Assembly (NCBI RefSeq): GCF_003932715.1
Contig: NZ_CP020700.1
Span: 4,548,501 to 4,612,500, forward strand
Source: Streptomyces tsukubensis
Lineage (GTDB): Bacteria; Actinomycetota; Actinomycetes; Streptomycetales; Streptomycetaceae
Length of the DNA stretch: 64,000 bases
Direction of reading: 5' to 3'
Part shown: piece after piece, positions 9,904-17,667 of the stretch
Numbering within the stretch: position 1 is the stretch's first letter
How the letters are laid out: every line of letters begins with the position of its first letter
Translations under genes and position numbers: made by a program
The notes under the pieces: model-generated
What the model was told of the DNA's origin: nothing
The model's database searches: none
Seen by the model: the letters and a program-made list of their open reading frames with translations, nothing else

Positions 9904-10512
9904 ATGACCGACCCGGTGACGCTGGACGGCGACGCGCATCCGATCGGCGAGTTCGACGAGAAGCGCGCCGAGAACGCGATCCGCGAGCTGCTCATCGCGG
10001 TCGGTGAGGACCCCGACCGGGAGGGGCTGCTGGAGACCCCGGCGCGGGTGGCCCGGGCGTACCGCGAGATATTCGCCGGGCTCTGGCAGCGCCCCGAGGA
10101 TGTTCTCACCACCACGTTTGACCTGGGCCACGACGAGATGGTCCTGGTCAAGGACATCGAGGTGATGAGCTCCTGCGAGCACCACCTGGTGCCGTTCGTG
10201 GGCGTGGCCCATGTCGGATACATCCCGTCCGCCGACGGCAAGATCACCGGCCTGTCGAAGCTGGCCCGCCTGGTCGACGTCTTCGCCCGCCGCCCCCAGG
10301 TCCAGGAGCGCCTGACCACCCAGATCGCGGACTCCCTGATGGAGATCCTCGAACCGAGGGGCGTGATCGTGGTCGTCGAGTGCGAGCACATGTGCATGAC
10401 GATGCGGGGCGTCCGCAAGCCCGGTGCGAAGACGATCACCTCCGCGGTCCGCGGCCAGCTCCGCGACCCGGCGACCCGCGCGGAGGCGATGAGCCTCATC
10501 ATGGCCCGCTGA
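9904..10512 (+). CDS. folE: GTP cyclohydrolase I
   Basis: First enzyme of folate synthesis; converts GTP to 7,8-dihydroneopterin triphosphate. The 202-residue protein has the zinc motif [10 protein letters not shown] and the second cysteine region [13 protein letters not shown], plus [17 protein letters not shown]. It starts at ATG 9904 with an AACGAGGAACGAGG region upstream. In other Streptomyces that I recall, the remaining folate genes follow directly; here about 9.2 kb of other genes separates folE from DUF3180-folK-folB-folP. Confidence 0.96.
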   Translation: MTDPVTLDGDAHPIGEFDEKRAENAIRELLIAVGEDPDREGLLETPARVARAYREIFAGLWQRPEDVLTTTFDLGHDEMVLVKDIEVMSSCEHHLVPFVGVAHVGYIPSADGKITGLSKLARLVDVFARRPQVQERLTTQIADSLMEILEPRGVIVVVECEHMCMTMRGVRKPGAKTITSAVRGQLRDPATRAEAMSLIMAR

Positions 10513-10858
10513 CCCCGCGCCGCTGGGGGCCTGGGGCTTCCGGCCCCTGCGGTGCAGGGCCCTGCGATGTGCAGGGTCCCCGAAGGCCCGGGGGTGCGGG
10601 CACCTGTGGTGTGCGGGCCCTGCGCTGGTCGAGTCGCGTTACCCCGTGGGGTAGGCCCGGGGCCTTGTCAGGCGCGGCCGGGTCGGTGGCCTCCGGGCTC
10701 ACCTCCTCGCGGCCTGCGATGCACTGCCCTCCGGCGAACCCTCCTTGTCGCAGCCCACTGCGGGGGCGACCCTGCACCCCCCTCCCGAGACACCCCACTT
10801 GACCAGGGGGACAATGCCCCACATCATCCGAGCGCCAGGGGCGCGGGCTCGTCGGTGC
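10513..10858. other. Intergenic gap between convergent folE and the S41 peptidase gene
   Basis: This 346-base stretch lies between two convergent genes. Short open frames are present on both strands, but their arginine/proline/glycine composition is that of out-of-frame GC-rich DNA. Several GC-rich palindromes such as GCAGGGCCCTGC-like segments near 10553-10565 could act as transcription ends. I see no RNA gene and no convincing protein gene. Confidence 0.5.
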
Positions 10859-11740
10859 TCAGCCCAGGGCGGTCTTGAGCGCCTCATCGAGGGCTTGGCC
10901 CGCCGGGACCGGAACGTCCGGGGCGACCCCCACGCCCTCCCAGTTGGTGCCCGTGACAGTGCTGATGGTCCGTGCCGTCGGTACCGTCACCAGGATGTGC
11001 TCGGTGATCGGGTGGCGGTCCGTGGGGTGGGCGCCGCCCCGGGTGGTCGCGCCGACGACGACGGCCCGGCCGTGGGCCTGGAGGGTGTAGGCGATGTCCT
11101 CGGCCGCGGAGAACGTGGCCTCGCCGGTGAGTACGTACACCGGGCGGTCCAGGTAGCGCGGTGCGGGAAGGTGCCCGGCCGTCCAGAGCTGGCGGGTCGT
11201 ATCCGTACACCGGTCGTAGATATCGTTCAGATGCACCTGGTCGTCCGGGAAGAAGTAGCTGCACCACATCGCGGCCCCTTCCGGGGACCCGCCGCGGCAG
11301 GCCCGCAGGTCCAGTACCAGCGCGGAGGTGCCCGCGACCAGCTCCATGGCCGCGCCGATTGCCCTCGCGCCCTCGACGGCGGTCGCGATCCGCCGCAGCT
11401 CGATGAGCCCGATGTTCCCTTCCAGCCGCTCGACGCGGTGAATCCCCTGCCCCTCGGCCCGGAGCAGCGCGCGGAACGCGGCGTCCCCTCCGTCGTCGTC
11501 CACGGGCTCCAACGACCGCGGCTCCTCGGTCCAGAGCAGCCGCAGATGCCTGTCCGGACACGCCCTTTGGAGATCTTCCGTCACCGCCTCGCAGAGAGCG
11601 GGCCCGTCGAGCCCCTCGTAGGCGCCGTCCGCGAGACGGTCCCGGATCATGCTCTCGACGGCGGCGGTCTTCTCGGGGAAGACGTATCCCGCGTCGATCC
11701 GCTCCAGGGCCTGCTCGACTATGTGCTGGTTGGAAGGCAT
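10859..11740 (-). CDS. S41 family (IRBP-like/tricorn-core-like) serine peptidase
   Basis: A 293-residue protein with the N-terminal helical region typical of IRBP-like S41 members (HIVEQALERIDAGYVFPEKT) and then the S41 core. DLRACRGGSPEGA matches the DLRxNxGG segment, and the likely nucleophile is the Ser in GEATFSAAEDIAYTLQ. A lysine base as in CtpA is not present; VVGATTRGGAHPT stands where many relatives have VGETTxGGAHP, which points to the tricorn/IRBP branch. No signal peptide is seen. The start ATG 11740 has a TAGCAT box 8 bases upstream and no ribosome binding site, so the mRNA may be leaderless. The biological substrate is unknown. Confidence 0.8.
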   Translation of the reverse strand: MPSNQHIVEQALERIDAGYVFPEKTAAVESMIRDRLADGAYEGLDGPALCEAVTEDLQRACPDRHLRLLWTEEPRSLEPVDDDGGDAAFRALLRAEGQGIHRVERLEGNIGLIELRRIATAVEGARAIGAAMELVAGTSALVLDLRACRGGSPEGAAMWCSYFFPDDQVHLNDIYDRCTDTTRQLWTAGHLPAPRYLDRPVYVLTGEATFSAAEDIAYTLQAHGRAVVVGATTRGGAHPTDRHPITEHILVTVPTARTISTVTGTNWEGVGVAPDVPVPAGQALDEALKTALG

Positions 11741-11902
11741 AACGGATCATGCTAGGTGCCGGGTCCCCTTCGGCCACAGGCGTTTTCCCGGGGCCGCTCG
11801 TGGCGGCAGTCGACGATCGCCGTGGAACGGCGGGCGCCCGGCCGTAGCCCGCCACGGACCACGCCGTTTCGCCAGGCTCCGTCCTGTGGCGAACTACGGC
11901 GG

Positions 11903-12859
11903 TCAGGCGCCCGCAACCAGCGTGCCGAGGGCCGTGCGCCGGTGGGTGACCGAGCGGCCTGTGCGGGTCGTTGTCACCATGCCCGCCGATCTGAGCGCCG
12001 CCGCGTGGGACGAGGCCGTCGCGTTGCTGACGTGGAGGGCGCGTGCCAGGGATGTCGTGGTGTGAGGTTCGGCGAGGAGGCGCAGGGCGTCCAGCCGGGT
12101 GCGACCCAGGACGGCGGCCAGGGCCTCGGCGGGGACGGCCGGGCGCCCCGCGGTGGGCGGGAGCCCGGGACCGGCCGGGTACGTCAGGACCGCAGGACGG
12201 CCCGGGGTGTCGTGGAGAAGGGGGCCCGCCGGGTGGTGGAAGGTGGGCAGCAGAACCAGGCCGCGCCCGTTGAGGCGGACATCGCGGTCCGGCGCTGCGC
12301 CGGGCCATTCCCACACACCCTCGTGGAGCCGGCTGCCCGGGGCCAGGCCGGTCAAGGCGGCGGCCACGCCGTGCTCGGCGACCGTCAGGGCGTAGCGGGT
12401 GAACTCCTCACGGTGCAGATCCTGTACGACGGACCAGACCGGGGCGAGGACCGTCTGGTACGCGGCCTGCTGGGCGCGGTGCAGGGTGCGCCAGGCAGTC
12501 TCGTCGCCCGCGTGCAGGTCACGGACCCAGCGAGGTGCGGGCATCGTCCCGTAGACCCGTTCCAGCTCGGAGCGGACGAGTGTGGGGCCGGTGGCGCGGA
12601 TCTGTTCGAAGCCGTCGGCCATGGTGTCGCCGAGGACGTCGAGGAAGGAAGGAGGGCGGCCCGCCGGAACCAGTTCGGCGAGCGGGCCGGTTGCGGTCGG
12701 GAGGGAGCGCAGGACGCGTCCGCGCCACGGCGCGAACAGCGGCCCGCCGCGCTGGGCCACGGCTGTCGTCAGGGCGGCGTGCAGCTCCTGGAGCGGTGCC
12801 GGGCGGGGTGTGAAGCGGATCCGGACGAAGTCCTCTGCGGTGAAGTGGATGCGCAGCAC
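11903..12859 (-). CDS. ArsR-type winged-helix regulator with DUF5937 N-terminal domain
   Basis: A 318-residue protein from GTG 12859 (VLRIHFTAEDFVRIRF), with GAGGAG 8 bases upstream; a GTG six bases earlier is possible. The first 240 residues resemble the DUF5937 domain of Streptomyces regulators. The last 80 hold a winged helix: LGRTRLDALRLLAEPHTTTSLARALHVSNATASSHAAALRSAGMVTTTRTGRSVTHRRT. No metal-binding cysteines are present, so metal sensing is unlikely. It is divergent from the alpha/beta hydrolase at 12945, and an inverted repeat (12874-12900) lies between the two starts. I infer autoregulation and control of the hydrolase. A second DUF5937/ArsR protein is encoded at 37588-38706. Confidence 0.82.
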   Translation of the reverse strand: MLRIHFTAEDFVRIRFTPRPAPLQELHAALTTAVAQRGGPLFAPWRGRVLRSLPTATGPLAELVPAGRPPSFLDVLGDTMADGFEQIRATGPTLVRSELERVYGTMPAPRWVRDLHAGDETAWRTLHRAQQAAYQTVLAPVWSVVQDLHREEFTRYALTVAEHGVAAALTGLAPGSRLHEGVWEWPGAAPDRDVRLNGRGLVLLPTFHHPAGPLLHDTPGRPAVLTYPAGPGLPPTAGRPAVPAEALAAVLGRTRLDALRLLAEPHTTTSLARALHVSNATASSHAAALRSAGMVTTTRTGRSVTHRRTALGTLVAGA

Positions 12860-12873
12860 TCTCACGGCTCCTC

Positions 12874-12900
12874 GCCCTGGGCCGGCCTTTCGGCCAGGGC
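12874..12900. promoter_or_regulatory. Inverted repeat between the divergent regulator and hydrolase genes
   Basis: GCCCTGG and CCAGGGC arms flank a 13-base centre that itself contains GGCCGG/CGGCC. The repeat begins 15 bases upstream of the regulator start and ends 45 bases before the hydrolase start. It is a plausible operator for the adjacent winged-helix protein; this is inference from position and symmetry. Confidence 0.4.
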
Positions 12901-12944
12901 CTGAACCTTCGCACCGTGATGGCCCCCGCCTCAAGGATGTTCGT

Positions 12945-14036
12945 ATGACTTCTCGACGCATTCTCTTGAAAGGCACGCTGTTCGGGGGTGCCGCCGCCCT
13001 GCTGCCCGCGGCTGCGTCAGCCTCCGGTGACGGCTCGATCCTCCGGTTGCCCGCGCCCGTCGGCCCGTACCCCGTAGGCATGCAGAGGGTCCATCTGACG
13101 GACCCGTCCCGGACCGACCCATGGGTGGGCGGCGTCCGGGAGTTGATGCTGACCGTCCTGTACCCGGCCCGATCGGTACGCGGCTTCTCCCGGGCTCCGC
13201 AGCTCACCCCGGCCGAGGCCAGGGAGTTCGCCGGCCTCGCGCCCCGTATCCGTCCCGGGCTGCCGGAGCCGGGAACGGTGGACTGGGGCGCGGTCCTCAC
13301 TCACGGGTACATGGGCGCGCCGCCGCTGCCCGGGCGGCGGCCGGTGCTGGTGTACTCACCCGGCGGTGGTGACTCCCGCACGCTCGGCACGACCCTCGCA
13401 GAGGATCTGGCGAGCCACGGCCGGGTGGTCGTCCTCGTCGACCATCCCGGTGACGCTTCTCAGGTGGAGCTGCCCACCGGAATGCGGACGACCGTCCTGA
13501 TCGGACCCCCGGATCCGGCGACCTTCCGCATGATGGTGGACACCCGGATCGCGGACCTCCGCCTGGTCGTGGACCGGCTCGACGACCTGCCGCTCGCACC
13601 GGTTGTGGACTTGCGCCGGATCGGGATGTACGGGCACTCCGCAGGCGGCACGGCGGCGGTGTACGCGGCCCGCCGCGACCGCAGGGTCGGCGCGGTGGCG
13701 AACCTGGAGGGCTATCTCGACCTGTACCCGACACCGGTCGTGTACCCGACACCGGTCGGCCTCGGCCGGCCGCTGCTGCTGTTCCGCACCGACGGATTCG
13801 ATGGTGCCGCCCGTATCGCATCGTCCTGGGCAAGCCTTCCCGGGCACCGCAGGCTGCTCCCCGACGCGAACCACTGGGCGTTCACCGACTACGGCTCGTT
13901 CGTCCCTCGGCTCCGGACTTCCGGCCTTGTGACAGCGACGGCGCGGAACGCGCTCGTCGGCCCCGGCGACCCTGCGGTGACACTCACTGAGGTGCGGCGC
14001 CGGGTGGGGACCTTCTTTGCCTGTCATCTGGAGTAA
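12945..14036 (+). CDS. Secreted or exported alpha/beta hydrolase (PAF acetylhydrolase/lipase-like)
   Basis: A 363-residue protein starting at ATG 12945, with AAGGA upstream. The N-terminus MTSRRILLKGTLFGGAAALL has a twin-arginine and a hydrophobic stretch ending ASASG, so Tat or Sec export is likely. The nucleophile elbow is G-H-S-A-G in RRIGMYGHSAGGTAAVYAAR, and a C-terminal DANHWAFTDYG supplies the probable catalytic His. The order and spacing resemble platelet-activating-factor acetylhydrolase-type carboxyl esterases. A 15-base tandem duplication at 13725-13757 repeats the residues YPTPV. The substrate cannot be named from sequence. Confidence 0.82.
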   Translation: MTSRRILLKGTLFGGAAALLPAAASASGDGSILRLPAPVGPYPVGMQRVHLTDPSRTDPWVGGVRELMLTVLYPARSVRGFSRAPQLTPAEAREFAGLAPRIRPGLPEPGTVDWGAVLTHGYMGAPPLPGRRPVLVYSPGGGDSRTLGTTLAEDLASHGRVVVLVDHPGDASQVELPTGMRTTVLIGPPDPATFRMMVDTRIADLRLVVDRLDDLPLAPVVDLRRIGMYGHSAGGTAAVYAARRDRRVGAVANLEGYLDLYPTPVVYPTPVGLGRPLLLFRTDGFDGAARIASSWASLPGHRRLLPDANHWAFTDYGSFVPRLRTSGLVTATARNALVGPGDPAVTLTEVRRRVGTFFACHLE

Positions 14037-14074
14037 CGGAACTACTCGGAGAGCGTCGGTCGGGCGCAGGAGGA

Positions 14075-14102
14075 GCCCCGTTCGGCAGGTGCCGAACGGG
14101 GC
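14075..14102 (+). terminator. Terminator after the alpha/beta hydrolase
   Basis: GCCCCGTTCGGCA pairs perfectly with TGCCGAACGGGGC (13 bp), followed by TTGTTCTCT. It lies between the plus-strand hydrolase and the convergent minus-strand small genes and may serve both strands. Confidence 0.8.
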
Positions 14103-14121
14103 TTGTTCTCTGCCCTGAGAC

Positions 14122-14319
14122 CTAGCGAATCTCGTCGGCCGGTGATGGCCCGGCGCCGTACCTCACCGCGTCCTCGGGGCATGCGTACTGGACCAGCGGG
14201 GCACTGCTTCCACGCTCCATGACCCCGACTTCAACAGGGGCGGACGTCCGGCGTCCGCAGTGCACGCACCAGGCGGTGAGCGGTTCCGGGGTGTCGTTCA
14301 CAAGGGCATCGCGGGTCAT
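14122..14319 (-). CDS. Small zinc-ribbon-like protein
   Basis: A 65-residue protein starting at ATG 14319. It contains C-V-H-C-G-R and a later A-C-P-E-D, so three cysteines that, with a His, could bind one zinc ion. Its ATG overlaps the stop of the upstream 108-residue gene (ATGA), so translation is probably coupled. The same protein family occurs as a frameshifted copy at 38999-39191: both share CVxCGRxTxAPVxVG and VQYACPxDAxRYGAGPSP. I recall such proteins as frequent companions of small regulator cassettes in Streptomyces, with no known function. Confidence 0.75.
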   Translation of the reverse strand: MTRDALVNDTPEPLTAWCVHCGRRTSAPVEVGVMERGSSAPLVQYACPEDAVRYGAGPSPADEIR

Positions 14320-14642
14320 GCGGCCACCCCCCTCGTGACCTGGTGGACGCCTTCGGCGACGTACGGATAGTCGACCCCCGCGAGAGCGAGGACGACGGCC
14401 AAGCGGCGTTCCCGTTGCTTCCAGGCTTCTCGCCGCCGTTCGATGTGCTCCGGAGCCATATAGGGCGGGATGCGGAACGGCTCGCGTGTGGGCACGGTCC
14501 GGGCGAGGACATGAACCGGGACGGGGCTGCGGGGGGTGCAGATGACGACCGGTGCGGGTGGCTCGGGGGTGCGGTGTCGTCCCCGAGCGGGTAAGCAGAA
14601 GCAGAGCACCCATGCGAATGCACGGGCGATAGAGTCGCGCAT
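14316..14642 (-). CDS. Small basic protein with N-terminal hydrophobic segment
   Basis: A 108-residue protein from ATG 14642 with GGGAG nine bases upstream. It begins MRDSIARAFAWVLCFCLPAR, a short amphipathic or membrane-anchoring segment, followed by a basic Pro/Arg-rich region and RREAWKQRERRLAVVLALAG. It is divergent from the GntR gene at 14815 and coupled to the zinc-ribbon gene downstream. The function is not known. The GTCTAG-containing divergent region suggests GntR control. Confidence 0.7.
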   Translation of the reverse strand: MRDSIARAFAWVLCFCLPARGRHRTPEPPAPVVICTPRSPVPVHVLARTVPTREPFRIPPYMAPEHIERRREAWKQRERRLAVVLALAGVDYPYVAEGVHQVTRGVAA

Positions 14643-14675
14643 GTCGTTTCAGCTCCCTTGAAGCTGATCGGCGGA

Positions 14676-14712
14676 GCCCCGAGCGGACCGGTCCTAAGCG
14701 GTCCCTCGGGGC
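14676..14712 (+). terminator. Hairpin in the divergent GntR/small-gene region
   Basis: GCCCCGAG...CTCGGGGC with an inner GGACCG...CGGTCC stem and one bulged base is followed on the plus strand by GTTTTCGTG. It looks like a plus-strand terminator that insulates the GntR promoter, but in the minus direction it lies in the 5' leader of the 14642 gene, where it could also act on expression. Confidence 0.5.
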
Positions 14713-14722
14713 GTTTTCGTGT

Positions 14723-14776
14723 TTGACGCTAGACCAACCTGTATAGGTCCGTCTAGCCCTGTTCAACTCTGTCTAG
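14723..14776. promoter_or_regulatory. Divergent promoter region with repeated GTCTAG half-sites
   Basis: CTAGAC at 14729-14734, GTCTAG at 14751-14756 and GTCTAG at 14771-14776 form inverted and direct repeats. ACCT-GTAT-AGGT (14737-14748) sits inside the first pair. TTGACG at 14723 resembles a -35 box. GntR-family repressors of Streptomyces plasmids and cassettes bind short inverted repeats of this kind, so this is the likely operator for the adjacent GntR protein. The assignment is inferred. Confidence 0.5.
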
Positions 14777-14814
14777 TCGGGTGACGGTACAGGGCGGTGG
14801 CTACGCTCTGCGGT

Positions 14815-15072
14815 ATGGCAGCGCGTGAAATCGACCCCCGGGCCCCGGAGCCCCCTTATCGGCAGATCGCTGCCGACTTGACCGCCGAGATCGCGCGAGG
14901 CGACTTGGCCCCGGGCAGTCCCCTGCCGTCCGAGAAGGAACTCACGGAGCGGTACGGGGTCGCGCGGAACACGGCGCGGAGCGCGCTCGGCGTTCTTCGG
15001 GAAGCGGGTCTCGTATACACCGTTCCGGGGCGGGGCACGTACGTGACCGACCGGCCCGAGGGCGTCGTGTAG
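14815..15072 (+). CDS. Small GntR-family winged-helix regulator
   Basis: An 85-residue protein beginning at ATG 14815. It consists only of the GntR winged helix: PPYRQIAADLTAEIARGDLA, then LPSEKELTERYGVARNTARSA and GRGTYVTDRPEG; there is no effector-binding domain. Single-domain GntR proteins of this type are frequent in Streptomyces accessory segments. No ribosome binding site is obvious. It is divergent from two small genes and sits 90 bases before the hemC-like gene, so it may control either. An effector cannot be deduced. Confidence 0.88.
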   Translation: MAAREIDPRAPEPPYRQIAADLTAEIARGDLAPGSPLPSEKELTERYGVARNTARSALGVLREAGLVYTVPGRGTYVTDRPEGVV

Positions 15073-15162
15073 CGGCGCCGTTTCCGACCCGGTGTCTGCA
15101 TGAGCACGCGTACGAGCCCCATAGCCTGGTGACACTCTGTCAGGCTTCGGAATGGGGTCCCT

Positions 15163-16107
15163 GTGGCCACGTACCTTGTCGGTTCCCGCGCCAGCAACCT
15201 CGCCAAAGCGCAAGTGCGCGAATATCTGCGCCCCTTGCGCGAACGGCTCCCCGGAGTCACCTTCACGCATCGGGTGATCCTGGAAGGGGGCGACAAGGAC
15301 CGTAAGTCGGCTCTGTCCGCCGTATCGGCTGTCAGCGGCGGATCGGCGTTCAGCAGCGAACAGGAAGCGGCGCTCGCCCGGGGTGACGTCGATGTGGTGG
15401 TTCACTCGTTGAAAGACCTTCCTACGTCGAACCCGCAGGGGCTTACCTTGTTGGCCCCGCCCGGACGTGAGGACGTGCGCGACGCTCTGTGCGGGTCCAC
15501 CCTCGCGGGGCTCCGGAAAGGGGCCCGGGTCGGCACGGGAGCTCCTCGCCGCGTTGCTCAGCTACTCGCCGTGCGTCCCGATCTCGACGTTGTGCCCATC
15601 CGGGGGAACGTCCCACCCCGCCTCAAGAAGATCGAAACCATGGGGCTCGACGCCGTGGTCCTCGCGGTGGCGGGGCTTCGCCGGCTCGGGCTCGATGACG
15701 CCATCGGGGAAGTGCTGCCGCTCGACCTCTTCCCGCCGAGCCCGGGACAGGGCGCGCTCGGTATTCAGGTCCGGACGGATGACGATTCAGCGCCATTGCG
15801 CGCTCTGCTGTCCGCGGTTGGGGATGCGGCCGCCGATGCTGCGGTCCGGGCCGAGCGCGCGCTTCTTGCCGAACTGCACGGGGGGTGCAGTGTGCCCGTG
15901 GGCGCGTACGGTGAGACCTTGCCCAATGGGGAACTCTCCCTCGCGGGTCAGGTCACGTCACTGGACGGACGCGTACGGGTCGCAGGGACCGTGACAGGTC
16001 CGTCTGCGGAACCGGAGAAGCTCGGCGCATCCCTGGCCACTCTGCTCATCGACCAGGGAGCGCATGCGATCCTCGACGAGGTCCGGGCCGCTCTCGGCTC
16101 TAGGTGA
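15163..16107 (+). CDS. Hydroxymethylbilane synthase homologue, accessory copy (HemC-like)
   Basis: A 314-residue protein from GTG 15163, with GGGG six bases upstream. It keeps the main porphobilinogen deaminase features: VGSRASNLAKAQ, HSLKDLP with catalytic Asp85, PIRGNV, and the cofactor-attaching cysteine in LHGGCSVPVGAYG. One substrate-binding segment differs: the usual SSxRRxxQL is GAPRRVAQL. The canonical reaction joins four porphobilinogens to hydroxymethylbilane. From memory, the housekeeping hemC of Streptomyces lies in a hemACDB cluster elsewhere, so this is probably a second copy. It converges on the hemB-like gene, with their ends overlapping by 8 bases. Whether it feeds heme or a specialised tetrapyrrole is unknown. 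Confidence 0.88.
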   Translation: MATYLVGSRASNLAKAQVREYLRPLRERLPGVTFTHRVILEGGDKDRKSALSAVSAVSGGSAFSSEQEAALARGDVDVVVHSLKDLPTSNPQGLTLLAPPGREDVRDALCGSTLAGLRKGARVGTGAPRRVAQLLAVRPDLDVVPIRGNVPPRLKKIETMGLDAVVLAVAGLRRLGLDDAIGEVLPLDLFPPSPGQGALGIQVRTDDDSAPLRALLSAVGDAAADAAVRAERALLAELHGGCSVPVGAYGETLPNGELSLAGQVTSLDGRVRVAGTVTGPSAEPEKLGASLATLLIDQGAHAILDEVRAALGSR

Positions 16108-17083
16108 GCCGACGCGCGATGTCGAGAGCTGCATAGGTCAGGCTCGCGGATGCGCCCGCGCGTTTCAGCATGGTGAACAGCTCGACCAACAGCCGTAGGT
16201 CTCGCGTCCCTGTTGCCGGGTCCATGCGGGCCAGGGTCTGGTACTCCCCGGACACCGAGAACGGGAACAGGGGCGCGCGAGTCTGTGTCCGTAGCGTGGC
16301 GAGTACGTCCGCCGTGAATTGCGCGGGCTCCAACAAGATCATGTCGGCCCCGTTCGTTTCCATCTGTAAGGCCGTGTCGACGAACTGATCGGCCTTGCCG
16401 GGGTTGATCTGGAACTCTCGGTCGAGTCCTGCTTTCGGAGTCGCACCCATCGTTTCGCGGAACGCGTCGTACAGGGAACTCCAGAAGATCACGTGGGGCA
16501 TCACGCTGACCCCGTAGTGTCCGGTCTCGTCCAGCGCCTTGCGCGCGGCGCCCACGGTTCCGAGCACCATGGACGCCGGACCGACGATGTCCGCTCCCGC
16601 CTCCGCGTGGGCGAGTGCCTGCGCAGCAGTAGCCCGGACGGTGGCCCTGATGTCTGGGCGTCCGTGCTGGTCCGTGAGATAGCAGAGCCCATCCGGGGTG
16701 TACGAGCACAGGCATGTTTCCGTCATGACCGCGAGGGCTGGCGCGGTGTCCTTACAGGCATGGATGGCGCGGGACATCAGCGAGTCGGCAGCCAGTGCGA
16801 CTTCGCCGAGGGTGTCCCGCTCTGCGGACTCCGCGAACAGTTTTACGGACCGGATGCCGAGTTGTGCGGCCTCCCGCACCACGGCGGGAATCTCGGCGGT
16901 GGTGACGGTGGGCATGGGCCGGTCGGCGGGTTCTTCGGTGACCAGGAGCACCATGCCGAGATCGGCAGGAGTGAGAGTCTGCGGTTCCAGCAGGTTCCGA
17001 ACGGCTCGGCGGGTACGTAACGGGCTGGTCGCCTTGGTCGGGGGTGGAAGCTGCGATGGTTCGGTAAGGGTCACGGTGTCCAT
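16100..17083 (-). CDS. Porphobilinogen synthase (HemB) homologue lacking both catalytic lysines
   Basis: A 327-residue protein with the HemB fold sequence along its whole length, from RTRRAVRNLL to LTYAALDIARRL. The three metal cysteines are kept: C124, C126 and C134 in MTETCLCSYTPDGLCY. In HemB the two Schiff-base lysines lie in the motifs SYxxKxASxxYGPFR and MVKPA. Here these segments read VMPHVIFWSSLYDAFR and ILLEPAQF, putting Ile199 and Glu252 at those places. The enzyme therefore should not condense two 5-aminolevulinates by the normal mechanism. Start ATG 17083 has no good ribosome binding site; TAGCCA lies just upstream. It is possibly a new activity or a metal/substrate-binding partner of the hemC-like protein. 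Confidence 0.85.
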   Translation of the reverse strand: MDTVTLTEPSQLPPPTKATSPLRTRRAVRNLLEPQTLTPADLGMVLLVTEEPADRPMPTVTTAEIPAVVREAAQLGIRSVKLFAESAERDTLGEVALAADSLMSRAIHACKDTAPALAVMTETCLCSYTPDGLCYLTDQHGRPDIRATVRATAAQALAHAEAGADIVGPASMVLGTVGAARKALDETGHYGVSVMPHVIFWSSLYDAFRETMGATPKAGLDREFQINPGKADQFVDTALQMETNGADMILLEPAQFTADVLATLRTQTRAPLFPFSVSGEYQTLARMDPATGTRDLRLLVELFTMLKRAGASASLTYAALDIARRLT

Positions 17084-17220
17084 CCCTGGCTAGTCGGGTT
17101 CGGTCGTACGGCACTTGCGGACAGGCTTCGTGGATTCCGCCCCGCCGGGTGTGTCGCATGGGTGGGTGACGTCCCTTGTGTGTGGGGGCGCCGGGATTGC
17201 ATGGGCGATCCGAGGTCTGC

Positions 17221-17667
17221 TCATGTCTGCTCGGTGAGGCCCCGGACGGAAGTGATGCGGGGGTCGTACTGACCGAGGAAGTAGGCCGCGCCGACGGCTG
17301 CGATGAAAACGGCCTGTTCGTCGCTCGGTTCATACGAGTGCCCCGGGTCGTGGCCCTCGTACAGACCACAGTCGGTTCCCCTGTTCAGGCAGTTCCGGCA
17401 GTGCGTCCGGGCGTGCATCCCCCACTCGAAGCTATTGCCGACGCGCCACCATGTGAGCCAGACATGCCCTGGGTCCGGTTGCACCAGTTCCCACACCAGG
17501 CCGACGTGTCGGCCACTGTGACGAGTGCCGAGCGGACATTGGATCCGCGCCTTGAATCGTGCGGGATCCTCACCCGGGAAGCACGGGATCACCAGTTCCC
17601 GTATCTCTTCGCACACCACCAGCTCTTCCCCGCAGACAAAGGAGGCCCCCTTCCCCGGGGCAGTCAC
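17221..17667 (-). CDS. Cysteine-rich hypothetical protein, last gene of a small-protein operon
   Basis: A 148-residue protein starting at GTG 17667, overlapping the stop of the preceding 35-residue gene (GTGA). It has paired cysteines, CGEELVVCEE and later HCRNCLNRGTDC, together with histidines (HARTHC, GHDPGHSYE), so a metal-binding fold is possible. RFKARIQCPLGTRHSGRHVGLVWELV and VWLTWWRVGNSFEWG are distinctive but I do not recognise a named domain. It is the distal member of a four-gene operon divergent from the TTA-containing regulator. The function is unknown. Confidence 0.7.
   Translation of the reverse strand: MTAPGKGASFVCGEELVVCEEIRELVIPCFPGEDPARFKARIQCPLGTRHSGRHVGLVWELVQPDPGHVWLTWWRVGNSFEWGMHARTHCRNCLNRGTDCGLYEGHDPGHSYEPSDEQAVFIAAVGAAYFLGQYDPRITSVRGLTEQT

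Noticed and set aside
10859-11740. S41 peptidase regarded as inactive because the CtpA-type lysine is absent
   Set aside because: The IRBP/tricorn branch of S41 normally lacks that lysine, so its absence is not a sign of inactivation.
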